Assembly: GCA_037953745.1 (NCBI GenBank)
Contig: JBAKBP010000207.1
Span: 1-64,000, forward strand
DNA length: 64,000 bases
Direction: 5' to 3'
Source of the DNA: Lithodes maja
Taxonomy: Eukaryota > Arthropoda > Malacostraca > Decapoda > Lithodidae
The position numbers and the translations under genes were made by a program. Position 1 is the stretch's first letter. Every line of letters begins with the position of its first letter. The notes below the pieces were generated by a model. It was not told the origin of the DNA. It ran no database searches and was given only the letters and a program-made list of their open reading frames with translations. Positions 1-10,631 of the stretch are shown here, in pieces.

Positions 1-1272
1 ACCCGCCCTTTAAATCAGTGCCATACCGTGTTCCCCCTATTAAATTACCAGCACTTAGGGAAGAGCTGGATTATATGCTGAAACGTGGGCTGATTTCTGA
101 GGGTGCAGTAAGGTAGACTTCCCCAGTCACACTGCAGCCCAAACCAGATGGCAAGGTGCGGTTTTGTATAGATTTCCGCAGGTTGAATGGTTTAACCCCC
201 ACAAATGCCTACCCTCTCCCTCGCGTGGACGACAGTGTGGATAAGATAGGAAAAGCCAAGTTCCTCACTAAGACAGACCTTGTTAAGGGACATTGGCAAG
301 TGCCCTTGTCTGAGCGAGCGCGAGAGGTGTGTGGGTTTGTGGTGGACGGTGCCACATATCGTTGCCATGTTATGCCATACGGGCTGAAAAATGCCCCTGC
401 AACGTTTCAGAAATTAATGAACGACATTGTAGCCGACATTCCCAACTGTACGGTGTACCTAGATGATGTCATAATATACGACGATTATTTTAACAGTCAC
501 TGTGCTCACATCGGACAGCTTTTTTAGTAAACTGAATGAAGCAGGTTTGGTGGTAAACCTGAGTAAGTGCGATTTTGTCAAAGCCACAGTTTTGTACCTG
601 GGGTTTGAGGTGGGGATGGGTCAGGTGTGCCCTCCACAGACAAAGATCAAAGCCATCGATCAGTTTCCCCAGCCTACGACTAAGAAACAAATCATGCGGT
701 TTCTAGGTATGATAGGCTATTATCGTCGCTTCATCAAAGGCTATTCGACTGTACTTGCACCTTTAACTTACTTATTATCTAAGGACAAGAAGTTCCGGTG
801 GGTTCCTGAGTGTGCAGAGGCGTTTTCCTTGGTGAAACACCTGTTTTGTACCCACCCCATACTCAGGGCCCCGGACTTCAGCAGACCTTTTCAGCTGGCG
901 ACTGATGCCAGTGGCGTAGGGGCTGGGGCTGTCTTGTTACAGACAGATGATGAAGGTATCGAACATCCAGTGAGTTTTTACAGTAAAAAATTCAATAGTG
1001 CACAAAGGAATTACTCTGAAATTGAAAAAGAACTCCTGGCGATAGTGCTGGTGCTCAGGCACTTCGATGTATATGTTCCTGCTTTCGGACCAGTCGTAGT
1101 GGTTTATACCGATCATCACCCTCTGAAATTCTTGAATCAGTTTCATAACCGGAATATGAGGCTGACCAGGTGGTCACTCATGCTTCAGGAGTATAATCTG
1201 GACATACGCCATATTGCCGGTTCTGATAACGTGATAGCGGATTGTCTATCAAGGGTGGATGATGTTGGTTAG
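1..1272 (+). pseudogene. 3' part of pol (RT and RNase H) of Gmr1-like Ty3/gypsy element C, broken
   Basis: This is the end of a Ty3/gypsy polyprotein that begins outside the window. Reverse transcriptase motifs are visible: an FCIDFRRLNG block near 165, the YLDD catalytic box near 460 and a GYYRRFI block near 715. RNase H follows, with TDASG near 900 and YTDHHPLKF near 1105, and the frame stops at 1270-1272. It closely matches the intact element D. Two lesions are visible. An in-frame TAG at 113-115 stands where D has Trp. A frameshift lies near 520-526 in a run of six T, and reading continues in another frame from about 502. No integrase follows RNase H, which agrees with integrase lying upstream of RT as in D. 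I infer a dead copy; which other family members are active is not shown. Confidence 0.9.
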
Positions 1273-1592
1273 ACTGCCACAGGATTGAGGGTTGAGTGTG
1301 GAGGAAAATAGGTTGTCACTGTAGTTCAGCCGAAAAAAACAAATTAAAAAAAGCAAAAAAACCTTATAAAAACTCTTTATTTTTTTATAACGTGTAGAGT
1401 TTTGTATAAGATGTTGTAGCAGTATCTAAGTTGAATGTTTTCGCTTATTGTCGCTGAGTTAGTTGAACTTTCTCGGTGGAGCGCAACAGTCTTTATTTTT
1501 TTTTTTATATATGGTGCCTTGTGTCGCAACAGTGTGTGGTACTATGAGAAGCTTTCTGTTAGATATGAAGAACTTAGTCAAGGGTCTTATAT

Positions 1593-1603
1593 CTTGGGGG
1601 AGG
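1593..1603 (+). other. Polypurine tract of element C
   Basis: CTTGGGGGAGG lies immediately before the TGTGACG start of the 3' LTR. The same arrangement, on the minus strand, borders the 3' LTRs of elements A and B, and a similar one borders D. It is the expected primer site for plus-strand DNA synthesis. The stretch 1273-1592 between the pol stop and this tract is A/T-rich and shows no coding signal. Confidence 0.7.
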
Positions 1604-2448
1604 TGTGACGCTTCTGCATAGTAACCACGTGCGGGCATACGCGCGCGTCGGCTGCCCAGCCGTTTAGAAACCGGCTGGTGGTAGCCGGCCGGTTGGCTTT
1701 CCCTTAGTATATATCCTACGACAATGTAACTAATGTCGGGGATATTCTTATGTTGTTTCACAGCTTAAAGCTGCCCTTATTCTTAACCAACGCATCTTAG
1801 TATATTTTATTCTCGATAGTTGATTGTTTCATTATAATATATAAGATGTAAGTCTAGTGAGAGCGGGAAGAGACGAGCGGGAGAGAGAGACCGGCTTGGG
1901 ACGTTGCTTCGCGCGGAGAGACTAGCTTGGGACGAGCCTGAAGCGCTGCCACATGCATTTGATTGCAACGTTAGGCTTAGTTTCGACTCACGCAAGGGGT
2001 AGAGGATTTTGACCAGGCAACTGTGTTGAGTGTTGCCAAGCCTGGGATGTATTCTGCATGCCTAGGGTTGGGTCCAGACAGATTCTAGACTCAGAGCTCA
2101 CCTCATTGTCGTACCCTTCGGACCCCCTTGATATCTATCCCTCTCAACCCCACTTAGAAACGTTCTCTCTTACTTTGTATACCTTCTTTCCACTACTTCA
2201 CCAATCTATTTAATTATCCCATCCCCTTGATAGACCTTATATCTATTATTGTATTAACGACGAGCTCTCAGATAACTAGATAGGATTTTGGGCCTTATGC
2301 AGAGATGTAATTGTTAATGAGACCTAGGAAGCTTTTTTGTTGTCTCATATTTGGTGGTTTCATGCTTGCTAGTGTGTTCTTGTGTCAGGTTAGCAGGGGC
2401 TAGACCGGAGGGGAGGCTTTTTGCGATCCTTTAAGTAAAGTCTGCTGG
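1604..2448 (+). repeat. 3' LTR of element C, first segment
   Basis: The segment begins TGTGACG directly after the polypurine tract and is cut at 2448 by the BEL-2 insertion. It resumes after 18431. The two parts total about 1.9 kb, matching the 1.86-kb LTRs of A and B. The last five bases, GCTGG, are repeated after BEL-2 as its target-site duplication. Confidence 0.8.
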
Positions 2449-3245
2449 TATCGTATAAATACGATAGAATATGACTCTTTTGTGATCTCGTATGTCTCTG
2501 TGACGTCACGATCTCTCCTACAGCACGACGTAGGACGAGTAGATCGTATATTATAAGATTGTAAATAAGTTAAGTTATAAAAGGCCTAATATGCTATTAA
2601 GCAATATTGCCATGGTCTTATGTAGTATATATGAATTTATCGTATATATTAATATAATTTATCGTATAGAGCAACCTAAATGCGGTACGATAATTTGGGC
2701 TCCTGGCGGTTTGCCAAGGCAGCAAGGTGTGCTTTTGAGGTACGCCAGAGCCTTCACGAACACCAACCAGTTAACATCTAATTTTCCGCCCTCAGTTGAT
2801 CGTGCTTTTGTGCCTCTAATCACAATACACATACAGCAATACACACAGCTACACCATCACGACGCTCTCATCGACATCATGACTGACTGATAGATAAGCA
2901 TACATTATAATAATCATGTCCATTCCCATGTAATCATTTATTCTTTCTTTAACTTGACTCCAGTCTTGGGACCGAAGTCTCGTTCCCCATTGTCCACCGC
3001 CATATTGGATAAAACGTTCTCCCTTGCCTCATTGCCACGTGGAACTATTGGTGAGTTAATTCCTGGCTAATATTAACCCTTATAACCTTACCCTATATAT
3101 ACATTTATTATGTGAGACCTTTGGATATAAATTAGCTTGTTTCAGATTGAATTCAATTTAGATATAGAGTAGTTTTCATTTAGATTGATTTTATTTGATT
3201 CATTATAGCTTCGTAATATTTAACTTCCATTGATAGTTTACCACA
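2449..3245 (+). repeat. 5' LTR of BEL-2
   Basis: 797 bp, starting TATCGT and ending CCACA. It repeats almost exactly at 17235-18426. It is A/T-rich and carries short TATCGTATA-type palindromes near its start. Short open frames inside it occur in both LTR copies and look incidental. Confidence 0.9.
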
Positions 3246-3246
3246 T

Positions 3247-3263
3247 TGGTGCCCAGACCCGGG
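3247..3263 (+). other. Primer-binding site of BEL-2
   Basis: TGGTGCCCAGACCCGGG starts one base after the 5' LTR. The leading TGG pairs with the CCA end of a tRNA, the expected layout for minus-strand priming. I cannot name the tRNA with confidence. The leader from 3264 to 3657 has no recognisable gene. Confidence 0.65.
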
Positions 3264-3657
3264 AATTAGCTACCAGTAAGGGATTTTAAGGCAATGAACA
3301 AGGGGACATATAACAGGATGCAGGAACAACTCTATGATAAACTGGCAAGGCTAGCCAAGCGATGGTTAGAGCCGGAATGCAGGGTTGTGTCATTGCGCCT
3401 GCCTAAGTCCTGCTTCCCACCCATCATCTTTCCCCAGTAATTTTCTTTTCCGTTTCGGACTTCCTGTGACTATTATGACCTGACCTAACATTTTTTCTTG
3501 TTCAATATGATCCATTAATAGGTATTGCTATTTAGTGTACTATTTTTTCTCCATAACATAGAAGTCCACCGGTTGGCGTCTCTTAATTAGACTATTATTT
3601 GGCTGTTGTCTTTGTAACGTAATATTTAGATATATAGCCTATAGGCTCGCATGCAAC

Positions 3658-4250
3658 ATGGATAAAAACGATAAAGAGACACCGTCTAGTGGGGTGCTGA
3701 TCAAAGCCCCTAAAAATCAAAGGGCGGGACTTCGGGGAGTATTAAATAGGCTAATTGTGGACTTAAACACTTTCATCACTACTGCTGATCTAGAGGAATT
3801 GGAGGCTAGATTAGATAACGTCCAGGCTACCCACGGTCATATTACGGCTCTGAGTGAGGTGATTGTGGCTGACATGATAGAGGAGGAAGAGATAGTTACA
3901 GAGTGTGATAATCGCGCCCTCTATGACGAACCTGTCTTTAGAGCGAAGCGCCTATTACAGCGTGCTGTCACAAGTAAGAAGGGAGGCGATAATGAGGCCC
4001 ATAGAAGGGCTGACCCAAAACATACTGTACACCTCCCTAAGCTCAATCTTCCTACATTTGGGGGCAAGTTAACCGAGTGGTTAGCTTTTTGGGACGTATT
4101 TCGATCTACGGTTCATGAATCCTCTTTGGATAATGTCCGCAAGTTTCACTATCTGAAGGGACAAATGGAAGGAGAGGCCTTACATTTAATAGAGGGTTTT
4201 GCAGTAGTGGGTGGTAGTTATCTTGAAGCGGTACACTTATTAGAGTCCAC
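3658..4250 (+). pseudogene. BEL-2 gag, N-terminal part, cut by element A
   Basis: About 198 codons from ATG 3658 to the insertion point. The protein has the acidic, helical character of BEL gag N-termini, then an LPKLNLPTFGG motif near codon 127. This is followed by W..F.D.F and KFHYLKGQMEGEA, a block typical of BEL/Pao gag proteins. The frame breaks exactly at the edge of element A and resumes in the same sense at 12496, after the CCAC duplication. The open frame running on to 4425 is just LTR sequence of element A. Gag would form the particle; here it is disrupted by insertion, not by point decay. Confidence 0.88.
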
Positions 4251-6114
4251 TGTTACGACCGGGCACTCGGGTACACAAGGGCTCTCAAACAGGACTCGAG
4301 TATGGCTCGCTGCCACAACGGAAACACACGATCCCAACCCCAGAGTACTGCCAGCCGAACAAAAAACACCAATACCCTCCAGAGTTCTATCTGCTATGAC
4401 GGGGTATACAAGAACTCGGTACTAGCGTTTCACAACAGACTAATAAAGAGACGGGAGTTATCTAGTCTGGTCAACAATCAAACAAAGAAGTAAATACAAC
4501 AACACCAAAGAATAGTGTTGGCCGAAGCCGAAGTAATCCACCCTTGACTAAGAACTTAAGAAGTCCTCCACCCTCTACTTCGGATCGGCACTATTACGTT
4601 ACGTTAAACAATAGTCCTCGAGCATCGAGCATCGAGCAAGGAATCTTCTGATAAAGTTAGATGCTTCTCGGATACTCGTGAGAAGTAAGTATCGGATTTT
4701 GAACAGCAATTCAATAAGCAACACACTGGCAATTAACTAACATTAAAGGCTTTAAATTGACATAAGAAGAATTATAAGAATAGACAGTAGTAAATGGCAA
4801 ACATAAAAAAGAAGTACTCCGACAATGCACTGGCAATAGCCTACTAGGATTGTGCTCGTGGGCCACTAATCTCTAAAGTAGCTATGCGTGCCACACATGA
4901 AATCAATAGTGCATAAACAATAACATACATAAGGAAAGCTTCAATGCTATGCTGTATCTGCTGACCGAGTAAAGTCTAGCTGGGATGTAGTAGGCTAGGA
5001 AACAATGGCTGAGCAAGCGGCTCGTAGCCTAGCGAGGTCCTTAAGGCTGTGCGGCCAAATTACGTTAATTGACGGGATGCTCTCTTGAGAGATCCAGATC
5101 ACTAGTATCTGGTTCTCTCCTGGCGATCCTCTCAAAGTCAAGCAAACGAGTTAGCACAGTGTTGGGTGGCAGAGGCAAAAGCCCTCACTCGCAACACAGT
5201 GCTAAACCCACAAGGTACACAGTCAGAAAGACCACCTAGGCTTCCCAAGTCTCCGTTGCGATTGTACAGGTTCAACAAAACCTAATACACATAGGGAATC
5301 ACAACTCTAGTAGCCTTATCCCAGTCTAGCATTACCTAGATCAGCAGAAAACAGGAACATGAATAATCATACACAGGGAAATGCATATACGAGTGCAACA
5401 AACATTAATCAATCCTATTCTAGTTATCCCTTCCAAAATAGGCTATCTAATAGGCATATATCTCGTGAGAACTCAAGCGATAATACTTTGGCTGACTAGC
5501 TCTGCACCAAAGGGATCATTGAGGTTAAAAAAGGTTCGGGAAAAGAAGAAGGTAGGCGGTACAGAGAGTAAAGAAAGTTCACATCAGTCGGAAGAATATG
5601 TATAGTTGCAAGGGATATGAGAAGTCGCTCTGCCTAATGAGTTCTGAATAAAATATGGCGAGACTTCCCTTTTTATACTCGGCCCTCTAGTGAGCATATC
5701 GCAAACTACTAAGGACCGCCCACTGACAATCATTACGTAATATTCTCTCTCAATCTGGGATCGACAAAGGATTTCCCACGCACTGAGGGGGAGGAGGGAG
5801 GAGGGAGGAGGGAATTAGGCCTACCTGCCGCGTGGCGCACTCACTGGCCCCCGTTACGTAATCTCTCTCTCTCCTCTCATCATTACAAATAAGTCCCACA
5901 CATAATACTTATAACTAATGATATAAAATAGAACTCGTTGACTCAGATGAAAACAAAATACATATTTATAATACTTATAGTACAACGGCTCACATAAACT
6001 AAGTTAGGAAACTCTACACAGACTACAGCCAAAGTTCCTGCCCTGACGATCCTAGCGAGAGTGGGGCCTGACTGGGCGTTCTGTACACCATGCTCATACT
6101 CGACATGCGTCACA
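4251..6114 (-). repeat. 3' LTR of element A
   Basis: 1864 bp, read on the minus strand from TGTGACGC (at 6114) to CGTAACA (at 4251). It is equal in length and almost identical to the copy at 10632-12495. A G/A-rich microsatellite-like tract of GGAGGAGGGA type lies near 5790-5815. Confidence 0.92.
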
Positions 6115-6129
6115 CCTCCCCCAAGATTT
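6115..6129 (-). other. Polypurine tract of element A
   Basis: On the minus strand this reads AAATCTTGGGGGAGG, directly before the 3' LTR. It matches the tracts of B and C. From 6130 to 6608 the sequence is A/T-rich, with an A15 run near 6250, and has no coding signal. Confidence 0.75.
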
Positions 6130-6608
6130 TACTTGCTCAACCCTGAGCTAAAATCTGACACACAGAACCGCATCAAGCCCCTCACACCCAGCGACCGCAT
6201 GGCACTAAAACAAAGCTGAGTTTATCACTAAAACACATCTTATTATATAAAAAAAAAAAAAAAATTCACATTTTATAACTCCTCCCACCAATAGCAAAAG
6301 ACACAATATCATGCTCCCAGAGCGAGCTTACAGCAGCTCAGCCGTTTGATAGTTCGTGGACTACTCAAACTCTATAGGCTATGACAAACTTATACAATTA
6401 TTTATATAAAAAAGAAAGAGTTTTTTTATGATTTTTATATTTTAATATGTTTTTTTCCGGCTGCACTATAAGGGCAGCCTATTTTCTTCTATACCAAACG
6501 CTCAACTCCTGCTTTACGACCCAATACGCTGGGCTACAATCGCGAGCCAACAAGCACCAAGCGCAAAATACTATTCAAACTAAAGCAGGAGGCTACCCGT
6601 GTGTCAAT

Positions 6609-9600
6609 CTACCCAGGATCATATACCCTTGAACGACCATCTGCAACCACGTTGTCACAACCGGCAATATGGCGTATGTCCAGGTTATATACCAATAACC
6701 TTAGTGACCACCTGGTCAGCCTCATATTCCGATTGTGAAACTGGTCCAAGAACTTGAGAGGGTGATGATCTGGGTAAACTACAACGACCGGACCATAGGC
6801 TGGAACATAGACCTCGAAATGCCCCAGCCCATCATCGTCCTTTACAATTTCATTCATCAGGTTCTGAAACGTTGCTGGTGCATTCTCAAGTCCGTCAGGC
6901 ATAACAATGCACCGGTAGGTACTCCCGTCCACAACAAAAGCACACACACTCTCGCAATCAACACACTCGCTGATCTTGCCACTTAACACCGGTTGCAAAG
7001 TTACAGGCAACGACCACTCACGACATTCCTTATCCCTCGGACCCTTCGTCCACACGTAATCCAGCTCTGTTTGCACCATAGGCTGTCGAGCAGGATTTAT
7101 ACGGTAGGGAATTAAACTGAGCCTTGCACTATCTCCAGCCTGCATGCCGGATTCTACCCCGTACATTAGGCCTGGAGAAGCAACAAACATGCGAAAGTAC
7201 TGCCATAGCCTAGTAAACAACTGCCTTGCACTGTCTCCACGAACAACATGCCTAGTGCCCTCCCACAACCCAGCCGAGACCGCAGCTTCTAACCTGTAGT
7301 CTCCCTCCTTCTCCACCTTCGTCCCTAGAACAGCCAGGTCATGAGAGGGACAATCAGTACCACCTGTGCAGTCACTCCCATAGTTCATTATTGCTAAGGC
7401 TTCCCCGCCGATACCGTACATGCGCACCCCCGCATTCCTTGAGACGACATCTGCCTGCTCAGCATCACCGCTTTTAGAGACATGGCCAGATACAGTCGGT
7501 CTATGGTAGGGCTGTTGCATTAGACTAGAGCAGCATTGGGAGGCTATGTGACGACCGGGCACATCCACTCCACAGCCAACCTCACTAATCTGCTCAATGT
7601 CCTCCTTTTGACCACCACCCTTGGCAGCCATGGGTCGACCCTGACCTGGCAACCATGCCAAAGCCTCGTCGCCCACCTTGAACCACCGAAACAACGAGGC
7701 TAACGGTCTTTCAACATTCACGTGACCTGCCCGCGGAACATCTCGCACCGCCCGAGTTGTGAGACTCAGGGGCTCGGCACGACCAGTGGGGTATGAACCG
7801 AGCTGGTGCTGGAGTGCTGCACACTGCTGCTCAGGCAGGTGCTCTAGCGCTTCCACAGCCACCAGACTCGTGTCCCCCGCCCACTGCTCCGCCGAGACAT
7901 GACAATCCCTACTCTCCTCCATCTGTGCCCTACTGCCCCCCTCTCCTTCTCCACCTTGGCCGTGGAAGACCAACGCAGGGACAGTAGGCTGCTCAGGTGG
8001 TTGCCTCACAAACTCCTCCAACAGGTTCACATGACATGCTTCCCCGTCCTCGTGTTTGATCTCGACAGCACCATTACCACACTTCTGAACTTCCGGATCC
8101 TCCAACTGCAGTTTACAAATATCTGAGGGAACCAACCTGTCTAGATGCTTCCGAAGCAACCCAAGTCCTCCCCCAATATCAAACTGAGCAACCCTTTTTT
8201 CTCTCCGTGTGTAACGTTGCTGCCTCGGAGTCTCTTCCTGCCCTACCTCCTCACTAGCTGTGACAGGTCCTGGGGCCTCTCCAGACTCCAACATAGGTGC
8301 CAATACTGAATCACCCGGGAGAGCCGCCGAGTCAAAACTCTTAAAACCAACTCCAGCTTTAGCCTCCTCCTGTTGATCGTTCCTCTGCTGGTCTGAAGAC
8401 GGAGGACTAGGCTGTGACACTTTAGCTGCCCGAGCTCGGGTGACAACACACGCCATGGGTTGTGTCTGGCACCGCTCGACCCACTCTTGCTCTTCCCCAC
8501 TCACGTCGGCCGGCCTCTCGGCAACGACTAAGGGTAGAACCTCAGAAGCGGGCATTGCAAAGTCGTTGCCGAGAAGAAGGTCGACGCCCTCCACTGGCAG
8601 TTTCTCCACAATCCCGACATCCAATTCACGTACCACACCATCCACCTCCAACTCCAACCGCACCAGCGGGTATGACCGAGTTGCATTAATACCCTGCACC
8701 ACTACCACCCGAGCCGCATTTATAGGGTAGCCAGTCAAGTTATTCATCAGAGTCTGGGAAGCACCTGTATCACGCAAGACCTCTACTCCATGCTTGCGCC
8801 CCGCCCACATCACGCAACCCCATCCTCTATGGTTGCAAAAAACATCCTGAGCAGGGTTCGAGCCTCCCAGGTGTTTCTGCATTGGCTGTGCCTCAGCCTC
8901 TGACGAACTGCCCCGGGCAAACTCAGAAGACTTCGGAGACACACCAATGTTGCAGGCCAAAGACACAGCTGCTGTAGGTGGTTTGCTAGGACAGACTCTT
9001 GCAAAGTGCCCCTTTTCATGACAATGATAACACTCCAACTCCCCTTTGGGCTTCCCTTGGTACTGGGAAGGGCCCGGCCCCTTCTTAAATGGGACGGTGC
9101 TAGTCTTGTGGTCAGTCTTGGTATCATGGCTCTTGTACTTGTTTGCATAATGTATATCACTAACTCGGGGGGGTGGGGCGTCACGCCCCTTGTTACCTGC
9201 CTCACTACGCTGGGCAGACCCGCACCCACGAATTAGTGATAGCCGGAGGTCAGCCATCTCAGCTGCCTCCTGTAGAGTTTTTGGGTTCTTTTCTTTAATA
9301 GTTAAAGTCATTTCTGCACCAGTACACTTATAAAACTGCTCGAGCAGAAACAGCTCAGTCAACTGTTCGGCCGTCTCAGCTTTCTCAGAACGTGTCCAGT
9401 TTGTAAGTGCATCTTTTAAGTCCCGGGCATGTTCAAGAAAGGTCGCCTCCCTAGTCTTTGTAACACCCCGAAACTTCAATCGATATGTTTCTGGTTGCAA
9501 CTCGTATGCCCGTAGGACAGCTCTCTTCAATTCTGGGTAGTCAATGCAAGACTCTAAAGGCAGTGCATCATAAGCCTTCAGACCCTTACCCGTAAGTCTT

Positions 9601-10427
9601 GAGGAGACTAGAGCTGCCCACTTCTCTTCAGGCCAATTATGCTCCCTACACTTCTTCTCAAAACGATTAAAAAATTCTGTGACTTCAGTTTCACTAAATG
9701 CCGGCACCAATTTGACTAAGTGGGACAAGGACTGTTCTCTTACTTGGCCCTCACGGCCCATCCGAGTCCCTGTCGACTCTGCACGAGTCTTATCTAAATC
9801 TATTTGAGCACAATATTTCTCTGAGTCGTACCTAAGCTCAGCCTCATGCCTCCTAACCTCAATCTCATGCCTCCTCGTCTCATCCTCCTGCCTCCTGGTC
9901 TCAGCCTCAATCTCCTGCTTCCTAACCTCAATTTTAGCAAGCTCAAGTCTAAATACCATATCTGGAGACAGGCAGGAAGAGGGAGCTGCCACTACTGAAG
10001 GAGGGGGGGCAAAAACTGGGGAACCACCATGTGCACCACCCGAGGGCACTCCAATCTGCCAATTCTCATCCCTCTGTGGGAGGGTGCTAACCTCCGGTAA
10101 CTGAGTGGACGGCACTGTGGGAGTCGAGTGAGAGGGGATCTGGGGAGGAACCCCCCCAAACGCCCTCTCCTCCGAAACCCCATGTCGCCCACGCAACACC
10201 CAGGAAATCAGCTCCCCCTTGGACATCCCTATTACATTGGATAGGCCCAAAACCTTGGCTATCAGGTGCAAGCCATAAACATTCACCCCAGTCAGCCTCT
10301 CCTCCGTCACGTGGTACCGCTTACTCACAAAAACTCTAGCATCCTCCTCACTGGTTACTAACGGCACCTCTTCAAATGGCATCTCTCGCTCCTCGTCAGT
10401 GCTAGGGCACGACATACTGAAGTCCAC
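6609..10427 (-). CDS. Gag-protease polyprotein with shuffled, catalytically incomplete pol remnant (element A)
   Basis: An uninterrupted 1272-codon frame. Residues 1-440 are gag-like, with a charged EIE/RR.E coiled stretch near 165-205 and a capsid-like region with FFNRFEKKCRE and W...KWAALVSSRL. A CCHC knuckle (C-x2-C-x4-H-x4-C) lies near 464-478 and a protease core RDTGASQT near 549-560. Sequence matching the integrase of D is then missing, and the frame jumps to a CHVNL segment near 795. A piece resembling the integrase zinc region (AGH...ASLFRWFKVGDEALAW) follows near 894-929. About 170 unrecognised residues come next (932-1100), then RT scraps including FVVDGSTYRC near 1162, with no YLDD. 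The frame ends in RNase H sequence with YPDHHPLKF. In D the matching motif is YTDHH. The pol part is probably inactive; gag and protease look complete. Confidence 0.88.
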   Translation of the reverse strand: MDFSMSCPSTDEEREMPFEEVPLVTSEEDARVFVSKRYHVTEERLTGVNVYGLHLIAKVLGLSNVIGMSKGELISWVLRGRHGVSEERAFGGVPPQIPSHSTPTVPSTQLPEVSTLPQRDENWQIGVPSGGAHGGSPVFAPPPSVVAAPSSCLSPDMVFRLELAKIEVRKQEIEAETRRQEDETRRHEIEVRRHEAELRYDSEKYCAQIDLDKTRAESTGTRMGREGQVREQSLSHLVKLVPAFSETEVTEFFNRFEKKCREHNWPEEKWAALVSSRLTGKGLKAYDALPLESCIDYPELKRAVLRAYELQPETYRLKFRGVTKTREATFLEHARDLKDALTNWTRSEKAETAEQLTELFLLEQFYKCTGAEMTLTIKEKNPKTLQEAAEMADLRLSLIRGCGSAQRSEAGNKGRDAPPPRVSDIHYANKYKSHDTKTDHKTSTVPFKKGPGPSQYQGKPKGELECYHCHEKGHFARVCPSKPPTAAVSLACNIGVSPKSSEFARGSSSEAEAQPMQKHLGGSNPAQDVFCNHRGWGCVMWAGRKHGVEVLRDTGASQTLMNNLTGYPINAARVVVVQGINATRSYPLVRLELEVDGVVRELDVGIVEKLPVEGVDLLLGNDFAMPASEVLPLVVAERPADVSGEEQEWVERCQTQPMACVVTRARAAKVSQPSPPSSDQQRNDQQEEAKAGVGFKSFDSAALPGDSVLAPMLESGEAPGPVTASEEVGQEETPRQQRYTRREKRVAQFDIGGGLGLLRKHLDRLVPSDICKLQLEDPEVQKCGNGAVEIKHEDGEACHVNLLEEFVRQPPEQPTVPALVFHGQGGEGEGGSRAQMEESRDCHVSAEQWAGDTSLVAVEALEHLPEQQCAALQHQLGSYPTGRAEPLSLTTRAVRDVPRAGHVNVERPLASLFRWFKVGDEALAWLPGQGRPMAAKGGGQKEDIEQISEVGCGVDVPGRHIASQCCSSLMQQPYHRPTVSGHVSKSGDAEQADVVSRNAGVRMYGIGGEALAIMNYGSDCTGGTDCPSHDLAVLGTKVEKEGDYRLEAAVSAGLWEGTRHVVRGDSARQLFTRLWQYFRMFVASPGLMYGVESGMQAGDSARLSLIPYRINPARQPMVQTELDYVWTKGPRDKECREWSLPVTLQPVLSGKISECVDCESVCAFVVDGSTYRCIVMPDGLENAPATFQNLMNEIVKDDDGLGHFEVYVPAYGPVVVVYPDHHPLKFLDQFHNRNMRLTRWSLRLLVYNLDIRHIAGCDNVVADGRSRVYDPG

Positions 10428-10617
10428 AAAAAAATTCTCGAGACAAAAGTGTTAAACTTCCTTATGCAAGCACTAATTACTAAATTAACTGGAGTCTCTT
10501 AAATGCTCTACTAATTGCCATACAAAAAAAAAATTATTCTTCAATATGCACGCTAAAGTACAAACAAACAAATGTTGTACAACTCTGCAAAAATTTATAC
10601 TGTTCACAAAATCCTAA

Positions 10618-10629
10618 GCAAGGTCGCCA
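10618..10629 (-). other. Primer-binding site of element A
   Basis: On the minus strand this reads TGGCGACCTTGC, two bases inside the 5' LTR. The identical 12-mer borders element D (36021-36032), and the same core occurs next to element B. The TGG start suits pairing with a tRNA CCA end; the tRNA is not identified. The leader 10428-10617 is A/T-rich and noncoding. Confidence 0.7.
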
Positions 10630-10631
10630 TT

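Noticed and set aside
2591..2890. 99-codon ORF in the BEL LTR
   Set aside because: Present identically in both LTRs and not related to any known protein; LTR sequence need not code.
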